A DNA stretch of 64,000 bases, from assembly GCA_949987705.1 (NCBI GenBank), contig OX465281.1:30054942-30118941 (forward strand). The letters are read 5' to 3'. The notes below the pieces were generated by a model, which saw only the letters and a list, made by a program, of their open reading frames with translations, was not told the origin of the DNA and ran no database searches. The position numbers were made by a program, and so were the translations under genes. Source of the stretch: Thereva unica (Eukaryota > Arthropoda > Insecta > Diptera > Therevidae). Position 1 is the stretch's first letter, and every line of letters starts with the position of its first letter. This document shows, in pieces, positions 34,201-44,680 of the stretch.

Positions 34201-34564
34201 CACATTCCATGATCCGATTCGTGTCCTTGTTCGAAAAGCAAAGGTCGTCGTCGTGTTGTCCATCCGGTTCCGAGGCACTGTTTGCCGATTCGTAGCAATA
34301 GTGTTTTTTATGGGAGCGGGTTGCTAACCCTCAGCCCAACCGACTTAAAAGCTCTGTTTTGTGGCGCAGAGAGCTCGCCATTCGCCCCTCTCCCGTTAGC
34401 TCCTTCCGAAGAAGTACCCCAGGGGGCACCGCGGGGAGGTGGGATTAGGACTTGCTAACAGGTCTGCTTGGTGTTTGATTGCAGTGGATCTCTTCGGATT
34501 TTAATAGAAATGACAAATCGGGTGTCACCACTTTCCGAGATCTTTGTTAGCCGTTCGCCCCCCC
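31280..34564 (-). mobile_element. Full-length LINE-A retrotransposon
   Basis: The element is flanked by the 10-bp duplication AATGCTATGT (31270-31279 and 34565-34574). Read on the minus strand it has a 5' UTR of about 286 bp (34564-34279), one long ORF, and a very short 3' UTR ending in a (TAGA)n-type tail (31280-31297). At least three other pieces of the family are in the window (4405-15205 split copy, 54260-54429, 55975-56110). It is the only full-length copy and the only one without visible damage. Confidence 0.9.
31303..34278 (-). CDS. LINE-A endonuclease-reverse transcriptase (991 aa)
   Basis: The single open frame encodes an AP-type endonuclease (residues about 15-270) with IGSWNVRTM, LSETRW, VLMGDLNAQIGRD, RNQIDHVAVSRRWR and the catalytic SDHHLV. 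After a basic linker comes the reverse transcriptase (about 470-800) with NGKAAGKDGIPPELLK, EGIIVKIPKKGD, QAGFRKGRSCIDHI, FVDYEKAFDSVN, SGVRQGCLLSPLLF and the active site LDYADDICLL. The C-terminal segment includes YLGSIITENGG, LLYGCETW, RWQDRISNEELWRRAGQ and WNWVGHTLRR. All diagnostic catalytic residues are present and there is no stop or frameshift. The arrangement fits the RTE-like APE-type LINEs often labelled 'craniofacial development protein 2-like' or 'endonuclease-reverse transcriptase' in databases. The exact clade is not resolved. The protein would nick target DNA and copy its own RNA into the site. Confidence 0.9.
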   Translation of the reverse strand: MPRNRMDNTTTTFAFRTRTRIGSWNVRTMLAEGRLDEVLNEMNRYKIKIMGLSETRWPDAGEHICPNGESFLYSGRNETESRRSGVGVILTKEARASLISWSPVSERIITVRLRTRLRSTTVVQCYAPTEDAEDDIKDEFYMRLNEVFRSIPRGDIIVLMGDLNAQIGRDNTGLEQTIGNQGLSQVTNNNGELFVDFCSSHQLMVGGTYFCHKKIHKETWVSPDGRTRNQIDHVAVSRRWRTILEDVRSFRGADTGSDHHLVVATIRLRIAAIRNFQRESINRRRFNVDLLRESAKKREFAGNLQQILNQQTVSDDTNIEDLWSTTKGAILTAAETSIGYVQRNMQHWISDSTWQKIERRRALKNNINSTSDPDRRHQLEREYSQLHREVKRSVRRDKRQQINELAEKAENAANTGNSKVLYQITKQLSGKHSTKKHAVKSADGRLLCSDEEQLQRWRDYFFAALNGSLAQEPQENSNNAQPIRINTRAPSKTEIVTAIHAMANGKAAGKDGIPPELLKADSSLIADALQPILELAWNTCTFPEDWTEGIIVKIPKKGDLTICDNWRGICLLSTVGKILSHTILSRIREAVDQTLRRQQAGFRKGRSCIDHINTLRIIVEQSTEFRSPLYLAFVDYEKAFDSVNRSFIWQALRRRGLPDKIIELIKALYNNSKCRVLHNGKLSDSFEVSSGVRQGCLLSPLLFLIVINDILVGALDSRTGGIQWGLLDRLKDLDYADDICLLAHRHQELKNMLNNLATESSLAGLRLNPNKTKEMRINANTLERTALNNRDVELVDKFCYLGSIITENGGAEEDVSSRINKARSAYACLFRIWRSTDISTNTKLRLFNSNVKAVLLYGCETWKVTQFITGRLQAFINRCLRRILKIRWQDRISNEELWRRAGQERIDDQIRRRKWNWVGHTLRRDNENLAKQALDWNPQGSRRVGRPRTTWRRTLLAEAATTGRSWSELRAVAQNRVRWRATVSALCPTRD

Positions 34565-34574
34565 AATGCTATGT

Positions 34575-35516
34575 AAAAGGTGGTTTTTGGATGCTACTCA
34601 CTATGTCATTACATCATTCCATAATAATGGAGTAATCCAGAAAAATTTCGAAGTCAAAATTATTACAATTTTTAATTTTCATTGGCAAAGAATACCCTCG
34701 TTTTTATTATTATTTTAATTTTAACTATAGAAAAAATCCACCAAAATAAAATTTGTTAATAAATATGAGTTTATTATGGTTACAAAGTTCGTTGCCAATT
34801 ACTTTACTTTTAAACAAATATAATCAAAACCACTGAACCTTGTCTGGCAACAAAGTATATACATATTTACCATAAAAAAATTGAAAGAAATTGCGTTCAA
34901 TCATGTTCAACAAAAAAAATCTTTTCAAGTTGGCATTGATAATATAAATATCGGAAGGAAATAAAGAATGGACAAAAATCGTGGCACGAGTTTGCGAATT
35001 AAATATAATCAAGGAATGTTCAAAGTTCTGCTAGAATAGAAAAACGTTTCAATCGGGAATCATAACTCCTACACCCATGTTGAAATACAAGAAAAAACAG
35101 TATTATTCAAAACCACTCACGTTTGTTAGGATTTTTTTCTTCTTGGAATTTATAAATGAAAAAATGTATGTTATCTTATTATTTATGGACTGCTTGAAGT
35201 AAACATAAACGCACATATTGATAACGTAAATAAATATAGTGCAAAAAATGAGCAGCAGATCTGCTGGCGACGAAGTTGATTGAAGAGTTGTGTTTTGCTG
35301 CAATATGGTTATCAGATCTTATAGAAAACAAATACAGGACTAAAGGACTTAAACTCTCTATTCTGAAGTGCTTTATTTATGTGATTGATGTTTATTTTTG
35401 TCTGAAAGAGAATAATAGTTGTTTGTCTCTAGTTGTGTTGTGACGAAATAATGGTACTGCATCCGAGGCAACCGATGCGCCAGCACTGGGGACCAGGGAT
35501 GCTGGTGAGAAGTCGT
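34575..35516. other. No recognised gene
   Basis: AT-rich sequence between LINE-A and the Gypsy gag remnant. I see nothing supportable. Confidence 0.5.
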
Positions 35517-35840
35517 TTATGAAATGGGGTCGGACTCTGTAAATCTTTGAATCAATGTTGTTTTTAATGCTTGGTATTTGTTCTCCGATGGTGGGTTTTG
35601 AATGAAGTCCAATATATTCATTATGATTTCTAAAGGAAGAGCTTGTATCACATGTTCGAATTTAGTCTCATCCAGTCTAATTCCTTTCGAGTTAAATTGG
35701 CTTTCTGTTAAAATAAACCATGCTTCTGGGCATGGAGACCAGAAAGTTGGTAGCTTAACAGCCGATGCACTGATATTCTCACTATCAACGTGCATTCTCT
35801 CACTATCACCACCTTGGACACTCATATTAATCACAATTTT
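35517..35840 (-). pseudogene. Ty3/Gypsy gag N-terminal fragment
   Basis: The minus-strand frame of 105 codons starts MINMSVQGG and contains VKLPTFW...PEAWFILTESQF, then FEHVIQALPLEIIMNILDFI, NKYQALKTTLIQRFTESD. This is the typical start of Gag in Mag-like Gypsy retrotransposons ('PW..D...WF...E..F....I....KF..V...L'). After RFTESD the frame stops where Gag should continue. The bases there resemble the sequence at 36294-36311, so an internal deletion may have joined gag to an LTR end. No protease, RT or integrase follows. Confidence 0.7.
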
Positions 35841-35844
35841 TTAA

Positions 35845-36312
35845 ATAAAACTCACGTAAAAAGAAGTTCAATAAAATTTCGACTTTAAACTTAAATAAAT
35901 TCCCGAAAATTTTATTCAAGTTCTCACTTCCTGAAAAAAAAATTTGAGGAAAAATATTTGCAAAAGGAAATAAATTGAATTGTCACCACTACTAAATTAT
36001 GTAAGTGTAATGTTCCTTTCTTTAGTGTAAGAAATTCCGTACAATTTAAATTTTAAAATTAAAGAAAAATATTTAATTAAAATAAATACTTGATCTCCTC
36101 AATCAAAATGAACCTCTTCTTAAAATTTTTCCAAATGGATTTCTTTCTTGAATCTTCTTCCTTTCTTCGTAAAATTTTTAAATTTTCTTCATAACTTCTT
36201 TCTTGATAAAATTTTCTTTCATAAAAATTCTTGATTCTTCTTTTTTCTTTTTTTGAAAAATTTCTTTGTTCTTCCAATGTCGGGGTCACCAATATGAAAT
36301 TGGGTCGGACTA
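35845..36312 (-). mobile_element. Possible Gypsy leader, primer-binding site and LTR edge
   Basis: Upstream of the gag fragment (higher coordinates) is an A/K-codon-rich leader. Near 36280-36295 the minus strand reads TTGGTGACCCCGACATTGG, which resembles a retrotransposon primer-binding site following an LTR end (CCCAATTTCATA). The rest of the putative LTR (36312 onward) is too AT-rich for me to define its start. Confidence 0.4.
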
Positions 36313-36858
36313 ATTTTTGCCGTCTTCCCTCATTTCATAGCAATATATAAGGGATATATATAATATATATAAAAAATACTGCACATATTTTATTTTAATG
36401 TTATTCTTTATTTAATATATTTATTTAATATTTATTTATTATTATATTTAATAGTTTAAGATTTTTATATTTTTTATTATGTCACATTAAAAAATTACAT
36501 AACGGTTTTAATTAGATAACTTATTATAGGAGACTTCCTTTTTGAATAAGCTCCTAACTAATACTCTCACAAATATTCAAAATAATTTTTAATATCACAA
36601 TATTTGTGTGGCTATGTTTTTAAAATTGATTCTGTGTACAGTGTATACATACGTGATATGACAATCCAAATTCCCCAAGTGTATTTCATAGTAGTAGTGA
36701 GAATCCAAATTGTGACGTAACCAAAAACACTGTACTTAAAATTATTAGAACAGAAACTGAGTGGATACTTGAATAAAACTTATTACAACGAAAAACGTAT
36801 ATACAAGTAGCGACTGCTACAGTTTACTGGCCGAACGCCCAAATTAGTCACGCCGAAA
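36313..36858. other. Very AT-rich stretch, possible LTR remainder
   Basis: Runs of TATATA and TTATTTAATA dominate 36340-36500. Part of it may be the LTR of the adjacent Gypsy fragment. I see no gene. Confidence 0.4.
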
Positions 36859-39150
36859 ATGGTAATTCGATTCGGCGCGTGGAATGTACGAGCAGGACAT
36901 CACGTCGGCCAAAAGGACATCATAGCAAAATATCAGTTGCTGCGCTATTAGAACTACGACTTACAATCGATGAAACGATGACGCTTTACTACTCCTGTGG
37001 TGAAAGACGAGAGGTCGGCGTTGGGTTTAAGGTCGATCGACGGGCTGCCAGCCAGCGTTATAAACCGTTTCAACCGATATCCGGCGGTTTTAACCATCGG
37101 TGGAACGATCAAGACCCATAACGTATCCGTTTATGCGCCTACCGAGACCAGCCCGGACGCGAACAAGGACGAATTTTACGATCAGCTTCAACAGACGCTG
37201 GATTGGATAACTCGAACCAAAGTACAAAATTCTCGCGCGGGACTTCAAGGCACATTCAGGAGCAGATCGAACCGGCTGAGAAGGAAGGATGTGCAAATTT
37301 GGACACGGAGATATTAACGACAACAGCTTACGCCTGCTTTCATTCGCAGCGTCAAACTACTTTGGGTGAATTCAAAAACTAAACACTGCCGCAACACTGC
37401 AGAATTCAGCTACAGACTTCTAATTGCGGAATTCCGCAGTGTTGCGGCAGTGTTTAGTTTTTGAATTCACCCTTTATCGTTGGCAACAGCATCTTCCGCG
37501 ATCCATTCAAACATTAACTCACCTGGCGAAATCCACCCAGCAATACCCGGCCCAGCGATGTTAGACTACGTTTTGATCAACGCAAGATTCCGAACGATGC
37601 TTAGAGACTTACGTGCAATGCGTGGCCCGATTGCGGATCGGACCATTATCTTGTTCGAGCGAAATTACAGATGGGATTACAAAAAGCGATGAAAACGGAT
37701 CCACTACCAGCCAAGAATTGGGCGTGCCTACGGGACCCGGCCATCGGGCGAGAGTTTCAAATGGCCTTATCCAACAAATACGAGTACCGGACGCTGTACC
37801 AGACAATCCAGCAGCGGTTAGGGGGCAAAAAGACATCAACAAACGACAACATCAAAATATCGGATGGAACTTTCGTGACTTCTCCCGATGGGCACCTGCA
37901 GCGATGGAGAGTTCTTCAACGATCCGGCACAACCAAACCGCCGATTATCGAACAGCCGACGAATCAGTTTCTCGATACCGAACTGACAATTATCGAGGTG
38001 AAGACGGCAATAAAATCGCTGAAAAGTGAAAAAGCGCGGGGAATAGATTAAGTAAGCCGGAAGTGATGTCTTATCCCAACAACTCCACGTCGTCCTCATA
38101 ACACACATTCGGATCATGTCCCGTCGTCGGGGAAGAAAGCGATCGTTATGCCAATTTTGAAGAAAGGCGACAATCGGGAATGCAATAATTACGAAAATCA
38201 TACAATCGAGGCTACAGAAACATCGAGAGCAAAGGATCCGGAAAGAACAAGCTGGATTTAGACCACATCGAGGATGTATTGATCAAATATTCGCACTCCG
38301 TCAGCTAATGGAAGAAAGAATTCGTTGTGGCAGACGAACTGTCGTCGTTTTCATCGATTTCAAATCCACTTTCGATTGCATCGATTTTAACAGCTTATGG
38401 AGAGCCTTGGAAACCTAACACGTGCCATTGAAAATGGTCGAACTCCTCCAAACGTTGTACGATGGCTAAACCAGCAGCGTTCGTATTCGAAGCGACTTGT
38501 CCGAGGAGTTTCCGATTCAAACGGGTGTGAGACAGGGAGACGTCGCTTCGCCACTTCCCTTCAACGTGGTGATCGACGCGATTATACGTGAAGCATTCGA
38601 TGGAGGACTCGGAGCTCGATACGACAACTTCGTAACTGACTTAATGTTCACCGACGATAGCGCCGTCTTCGTCGATACGGATTCCGAAGTAATGGACTCT
38701 TATACGACATTTCCTGCATCGCTTAGTCATAGGGATTAAAAATTAATGCGAAAAAGACCAAAGTGCTCACAACGGACGGATCGAGTGCTCACCTCGATGG
38801 AACCCAAATCGAACATGTGCCCATATTCAAATATTTGGGATCATTGGTTGAGGAAACGAAATTGGCATCGACCGCCGAAGTACACAGCCACATCGGCCAG
38901 GCAACAACAGCATTCGCCTCGCTCAAGTGGTGTATATGGAAACAAACAAATATCGCCAGTACGCCTTTGCCGAACGTTGATCCTTCCGATTCTTCTTTAT
39001 GGATCTGAAACTTGGACACTGCTTAAACCGGACGTCTAGAAGCTCGAGGTCTTCCAAATGCGATGCTTCGGCCAGATCCTCGGTGTCTCACTCCACGATA
39101 GCCTTCGAAACGAGACAGATAGACAAAGATGCGATCAGCGGACACTATTA
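36859..39150 (+). pseudogene. RTE-like LINE (RTE-3), copy 1, broken
   Basis: Plus-strand frames follow the order of an RTE-clade ORF. Endonuclease pieces are VIRFGAWNVRAG (36859), SVYAPTETSPDANKDEFYDQ (37120-37190) and DYVLINARFRTMLRDLRAMRG (37565-37625). The linker reads MGLQKAMKTDPLPAKNW, then KISDGTFVTSPDGHLQRW. Reverse transcriptase pieces are PILKKGDNRECNNY (38150), [20 protein letters not shown] (38255-38315), VVVFIDFKSTFDCIDFNSLW, QTGVRQGDVASPLPFNVVID (38515-38575) and the active site LMFTDDSAV (38640). The thumb reads [14 protein letters not shown]. Several frameshifts and stops occur, and the segment before 38200 has lost part of the RT. It is interrupted by a MITE at 37364-37472. 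A sister copy lies at 58255-59760. Confidence 0.82.
37364..37472. mobile_element. 109-bp MITE inserted in RTE-3
   Basis: Perfect inverted arms of about 37 bp start GGGTGAATTCAAAAACTAAA and enclose a short loop. TTT flanks both sides (37361-37363 and 37473-37475) as a possible 3-bp duplication. The element interrupts the endonuclease part of the RTE-3 pseudogene, so it is the younger of the two. Confidence 0.75.
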
Positions 39151-40059
39151 GTTGATCATTCGACTAAATTGTTGTACGTTTTTATAAAATTGTAAGTCAA
39201 AGACTAACTAATCAAGTCTCGTGCTTTTCAGTATAAATCGATGACTCTTTTCACATATTTAGGAACGGCGTTCTTTCATTGAAATGTTTAATTAGAACTG
39301 CTTTACAAAATCATTATTTTAAAGAATGAAACTAATTCATCATTAAGTACGTATTCAGAATCATTTTGTTACTCGGTCTAGATGAAACTAATTGCAACGA
39401 TAAGAGCTTATTAAAAGAAACTACAGTACTATTCATGTAGGACACACAGAACCAAATTAAAATTCTACGAAGTCTTACCATGTCTTTTTGTGTAGACATC
39501 AGTAATTTCTAAGTTGTTCGTGTTCCTTATTCTAAGACCTTGTCGCGTCTGGCATCTATAGACGCCATGCACTTTTCTATTTGCCAAACATTAGTTCTCA
39601 TGTCAGATGATGAACTCTTTGGCAATGATTCACTCCCACGAATGTCGAGAAATTAAACATTTTTAAAATTTAATTTTCGGTCTAATTGGAGCACACATTA
39701 GGACAAATTATACAAATAATAAAAGTAGTTTTAGTTTAAAACTTTACCTTGACAAAAATTGCCTTTTAATTAAAATAAATTTCCGTTTTTGGTTGATAAG
39801 AAAAACTCCGTCCAAACGAAGGAATAACTTAAGTGATACGGTACACGTGCTCCACCGAATTCGATCACTCAGTATTGAATTTAAACACAAGCGAACCATT
39901 AAAGATAGCTTTGAACGATCAGGTTGTCGAAATGGTGCAACAAATTCAGGAAATCTAAAAAAAATTGTATTAATTGGGGAAATTGAAAAGTAAAAAGCAG
40001 TAGATAGCAGATATCATAAATGCAAAACAGAACGTATGCATTTATTTTATTGATTTATT
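39151..40059. other. No recognised gene
   Basis: AT-rich sequence after the truncated RTE-3 copy. Short frames only. Confidence 0.5.
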
Positions 40060-40345
40060 TGTTTAAGCTACAAGCATCTGTGAGTTGATTTCGATGTTGA
40101 AGGTACACAGTGCAGGAAAGAATTCAAGCTGGAAACAGCAGGAATTCTGAGCCGATGAAATGTAGTGAAGCTGGAATGGAAGGAAATAATACAGACAGGA
40201 TAGGTTAAAAAGAGAAAGAGATGTATCTTGTTTTTGAACTCCTGGATGTTGTAGGAGTTCCCACTAAAGAGGAGAAATTTGCACAAAGCCCACGAATGTA
40301 ACAAAAATTAAAACAAACTTTTTTTGTAACGGGCTTCGGCTTCAA
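40060..40345 (-). mobile_element. CR1/jockey-like LINE, internally deleted copy D
   Basis: The minus strand reads FCYIRGLCANFSSL at about 40310-40265, the very start of the AP endonuclease (NIRGLHANFSFV in copy A). About 15 bases further on comes GAACTCCTACAACATCCAGG AGTTCAAA, which matches the 3' end of the family at about 28880-28910. An A-rich tail with AATAAATC/AATAAA words follows at about 40040-40065. The 5' and 3' ends are thus joined with nearly all of ORF2 missing. Confidence 0.65.
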
Positions 40346-41064
40346 TAGGCGCGTCCAAGGAGGCGAAATGAAGGCTGGTGGGTGTGCGATCATAACCTCC
40401 TCATGGTGGCCACTGGAAGCTGTTCGTAAAGGGATGGCCTACCAAGCCAAGATGCAAAGTTATCGTGTCGAGGGCTGCATGGCAGTGGGGAGGTTTTGCA
40501 CTGTCATTTAACGATATCCTCTGGGCACTTGGCGCACCCAGTTGTATAATGTCTTATTCTAATATGGAGGCTCCATCAGGATGTCAGGATGGGCTTTACC
40601 CTTCCTACACTACTCATAGGGCCCTTGTGGACCAATTAGTATGGAGAAGCCCCACGGAGCACACCCGAACCCCGCTTTCGTAAACTCCTTTCCTACAGAT
40701 CAAGGTGCGGAATCACAATTACCCTCCTACTGGGACAACAAGTAGATTCAGACCACCGCCGTTCTGTCCTCAGGTTCTGGACTCACTAAAGGGTCAAGGA
40801 AAGGAAGACTGAAGTGGAAATGGGGAGCCCACAGATCATGCTCGAGTCCGCTTTCGTGAACTCCTTCCGAACAGACCGAAGGGAGGACTGCGGCCGGGAA
40901 CCCGACTAGCTTGAGCGGTGAGTGTAAGGGACAAACCACAACGCAGGCTCCTGAACTTGTTCCACTGCTGCTACTAATGTACATGAGAAAAGGCTGTATC
41001 AGATCCAAAGCAGCGCAACAAAAATATCAGCAGGAAACTGTTTCTATTGGTCAAAGCGGGTCAC
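40346..41064. repeat. Unclassified sequence with a diverged direct repeat
   Basis: Two roughly 50-bp stretches near 40650-40700 and 40825-40885 share CCGCTTTCGT(A/G)AACTCCTT and nearby CAGA(T/C)C words. The region is richer in GC than its surroundings. No protein family is recognisable. Confidence 0.4.
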
Positions 41065-41296
41065 ATGACCACAGAAGCAGCACTGAATGCTGCCGCTGCA
41101 TTTTCATTCCTAATCCTAATTTTGCTGCCCATCAAGGCAGCTTTTTTTGACATTTCACTTCACAACTTTAAAAATTTAGTTGTCAAAAGCGTTTGCTGCC
41201 TGCTGCTGCTACAACGAATCTGATACAAGAAGCAGCATGCTGCCTCTTCCGCTGCTGCTGTCGCTGCTCAAAAATTTGATCTGATACGGCCTAAAG
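41065..41296. repeat. GCAGC-rich MITE, copy 2
   Basis: This is the inverse orientation of the element at 14154-14475. It starts near GGTCACATGACC, contains repeated GCTGCTGC words, shares ATTCCTAAT..TAATTTTGCTGC, and ends TCTGATACGGCC. The two copies establish the family and both approximate ends. Confidence 0.6.
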
Positions 41297-41809
41297 TTGG
41301 GTCCAAGTAGGGAATGCAATCCCGCACCAAAATCTCAATCACATAAGCCTGCTGCTTTTGCGGGACTGCAAAAACACATAGATTTTGTTCCAAGTAGATA
41401 TGTTCATGAATTTATGAAGTAGGTGTTATATGAAATAAGAGCGTAACAAACTACTGAGTCAGTCAAACAAAGTACATATTCAGGCCAATTCTGAACTACG
41501 TTGGAATTGATTCCGCATACATTAAAATGCATTTTAATTTCGAAATTAGTAGACTTTATGCTACCGATGTAAGGAAATTCCAGCAATTCCAGCGTACTTT
41601 AGAATTGTCCTAAAGATTTTGCTTGACCGACTCAGTAGTTCGTTTGACATACAATACAATTAGCCGCAAGGGTAATCCCCGTACGATCATTTGCACGTGG
41701 GGTAGGCGTGTGCAGTAAACTAACGCACTTAAACAAACCCATATGCGAAGTTTCGTGGAGTTTCGCTTCGCGCATTTCGAGTGAATACGGCGTGCGTAAG
41801 ACCACGGCT

Positions 41810-42440
41810 TGAGACCTTCAGGCACGAACTGACGAAAAGTGCCCACACACAAAGATTCTTGTCAGTTTTCTTGGACTGCAAGCCCCATCTAGTTGGCGGC
41901 CGGTAAGTATATAGTGGTAGTTGGCTTCAAGGCGAAAACTTTCAGGCCACGGCCTGCAGGCGACCTGTGTGTGGGGGCTTTAAGATATGGCTAAATCCTC
42001 CACAAAAATTTTTACGCGGTTATGCGAACGCAAGATTTTTACGCGGTTATGCGAAAACAATCGAGTGGCAACTATGCTACATTCTAGCGTTCGCACAACC
42101 GCGTAAAAATGATTGTGTCGGATTTTGCCATATCTTAGGGCCCTCATTCACACACATTTCGCCGAGGCCGTGGCGTTTCGCCTTGAAGCCAAGCATCACC
42201 ACACACTCACGTGTTTCCAGCTGAATGCAGGCCTGCAGTCCAAGAAAACTGACAAAACTTTATATGTGTGGGCATTTATCGTCAGATCTAAACTTCTACA
42301 TATTCAGGCATGCCACGGCCTGGTCATTCTGATACCTAAAGTCCTCAGACTGAGTAATATTTGGCCTTCAACAGACCGTGCCTTCCGACCTCGTCTGAAA
42401 GGCCAAGGCCTGCCGGCGGCCTGTAAGTGAATGGGGATCT
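41810..42440. repeat. GC-rich inverted-repeat cluster
   Basis: Arms of about 180 bp, 41810-41995 and 42095-42290, are diverged inverse copies sharing GTCAGTTTTCTTGGACTGCA, GGCTTCAAGGCGAAA and a CC(A/C)CACACA word. At the centre, TTTTTACGCGGTTATGCGAA is repeated directly and inverted around 42005-42115. A third terminus-like segment (GGCCTGCCGGCGGCCTG) near 42405-42440 resembles 41950-41985. It is probably two overlapping members of one non-coding MITE family. Confidence 0.55.
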
Positions 42441-43950
42441 TTAGTGGAGAAACATGTTTTAGTTAATTTAACCCCGTTTTCTCGCAAAGCTTTTGACGAA
42501 AAAAAAAATTGTGTGACATTTTCCAAGTCCCCCAAGTCAGATTGGATAAGATTCGGCTCAAACAGCAAACTGTGGCTTTCTAAGCAAATCATCCAAACCA
42601 ACTAATTTTCTTGCTCTACAATCTCGCTACAATTTCCCAATTCCCAAAGTCACCTCTACCCAATTTCAATTTCCAAACTATAACTAATTTCTCCCCTTTC
42701 CGCTAATTAAAAATTTTCAAGGTAGCTCTTCTACACCGTCCAAAAAATAAAAACATTTCTTTTTTTATTTCCATCACTTCCTTCCGTGACAACTTTAGCT
42801 GCTCCCCATTAAAAAACAGCGATTTGCTTGAATGGAGGCGATGGAAAAAATTTACAATTCCAAAGACTACAATGCAAAGTCAATTACCTAGTTTATAGCT
42901 ACTCCAAAAATAATTCGAATTATGGATCATCCAAAACTTTTAACCCTATAAACGAGGTAATTCGGATTATGGCTTAAACCGAAATGTTTCGGCTTAAGCC
43001 ACAGTTATATGAATGTATTTAATACCCGTTTATACGCTAATTCGAAATTTTGACGTAACTTTGAGTTAAATCGATTTAATTTTTCTGCTATAAACTAGGT
43101 AAATGATTTCATAAGTGTCGAATTTTAAATTCAAATTAGTCAAGTCCCAGCGCCGCGCACTGTGCGAATTTCGCAAGCGAAACGTTCTGATAAAATCTTT
43201 TTGCAGCAACAAAAAAAATAATTGGATCTTTCCATTGTGACACGATTTTCAGCATAGACTTTAAAACGTTGCCATGGCTCCACTGAAATCGATTTCGTCT
43301 TAAGAAAATAATAATTATGTTCGTGTCTAGATGAATTCTCGGAAGATTTTCTACGGGGATGTTCCTAGAATTTACATGGGGGTTCCCCTTTATAGTTGGG
43401 TTAATTTTGCTCTGTGGTTTTACGCAGAAATTTAGAATATTTTATTTATGATAGTAAATATTCAAATATAGAATTATGAAGCAATTTATAGCACAATAAC
43501 TTAACCACTACAAGTTTTGAAGCGGTTGCATAACCGAAATTAAATAATGCGGTCGGCGGAACCACATGAATGGGAATGATTTCGGAATATTAAGGAGATT
43601 AAATACTACGAGCTCGCAGATGCATTAGATTTCATAACCCGCTTTTGTAGAGATAAAGGTGGTTTCGTGGTGAGGATGGAACGAGTGAAGCAGTACATTC
43701 CAGTTATATTAAGAACTTCTCAACGCTATGTTAAAAAAACTGCCCGCATTCATTCACTGAACTTAAAGAGGAATATGGCGTGTAGTTGGCAATCCCTCCC
43801 CCCTTATTCACAACCTTTTTTCGTATCCTGTCATTTTTTTTATTCATGTGGAATTCACTTATTATTTAGCGCCCCACTTACCTACCTGTCTATGAGATAA
43901 AGGTGCTCAATCTCAGGAAATTACAACCCCTTTCTAGAGAAAATTTATAG
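42441..43950. other. No recognised gene
   Basis: AT-rich sequence. I see no conserved frame, TIR pair or RNA gene here. Confidence 0.5.
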
Positions 43951-44310
43951 TACGAGGGTCGTCTGAAAAGTTTCCGACCTCAACGTGAAGCTGGCAGCAC
44001 TCGCCAATAAAAGCTAGTGAATGTAGTTGTGCATCTTCTGACAGTTACCCAAGATAGTTTCAGCCATTTTGGACGCGCAGTTGTTATTTGACAGTCGTTT
44101 GAAATTGAGTCGATGTGAGTGTTTTTGTGAAAATGATGAGTGAGTGATGTTGAAATAATGAGTTGGACTCTGTATATGGGGACTCTGCACCATTATTTAC
44201 CACAGTGAAATTTTGGGCAGCTGAATTTAAACGTGGCCGTGAGAGCTTGGGAGACGATGAACGTTCGGGACGTCCAAAAACTGCAACTACTGATCGTACA
44301 ACAAAATGAC
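43951..44310 (+). pseudogene. mariner-family transposon, 5' fragment
   Basis: It begins with TACGAGGGTCGTCTGAAAAG, a mariner-type terminal inverted repeat, after a TA. About 190 bp on, the plus strand encodes GDSAP.FTTVKFWAAEF followed by KRGRESLGDDERSGRPKT, the helix-turn-helix linker characteristic of mariner transposases. The sequence leaves the family near 44300, so the catalytic DD34D domain and the right TIR are missing. Confidence 0.8.
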
Positions 44311-44417
44311 ACAGGTTTTAAGAGATAAATATGTACAAACATACCCGTGCTCTGAAAGTAGAGTCGTGTACCGTGACAAGTCGGTTGAGTTGAAGAAACG
44401 ACGTTTCCGTCGAATTA

Positions 44418-44680
44418 TGACTTTTTTTTATGTGGAAGTCTAAGCTCAGATGTCACCCTTTATACTACCAATTCATGATGTCGTTAACGTCATGGTATAT
44501 GTCAGGTAGTGAGCTTAGCTCGAAGGATAGAGAAAGAATAAGAATTGTTAAGGGGAGTCTGCATGAGGAGATAGCGATGAACCTTGCGTTTGAACTCCTG
44601 GATATTGTATGAGTTCGGGAATACTGACTGTGGGAGATTATTTCATAGACTAGTTGCTCTCGTATTGACGAAGATGAAGA
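44418..44680 (-). mobile_element. CR1/jockey-like LINE 3' end, copy C
   Basis: Reading leftward, the sequence matches the last roughly 260 bp of copy A. It includes the inverse of GAACCTTGCGTTTGAACTCC (44580-44599) and ends with TAAAGGGTGACATCTGAGCT then CACATAAAAAAAA at about 44418-44460. Only the 3' end is present, as expected for a 5'-truncated insertion. Confidence 0.7.
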
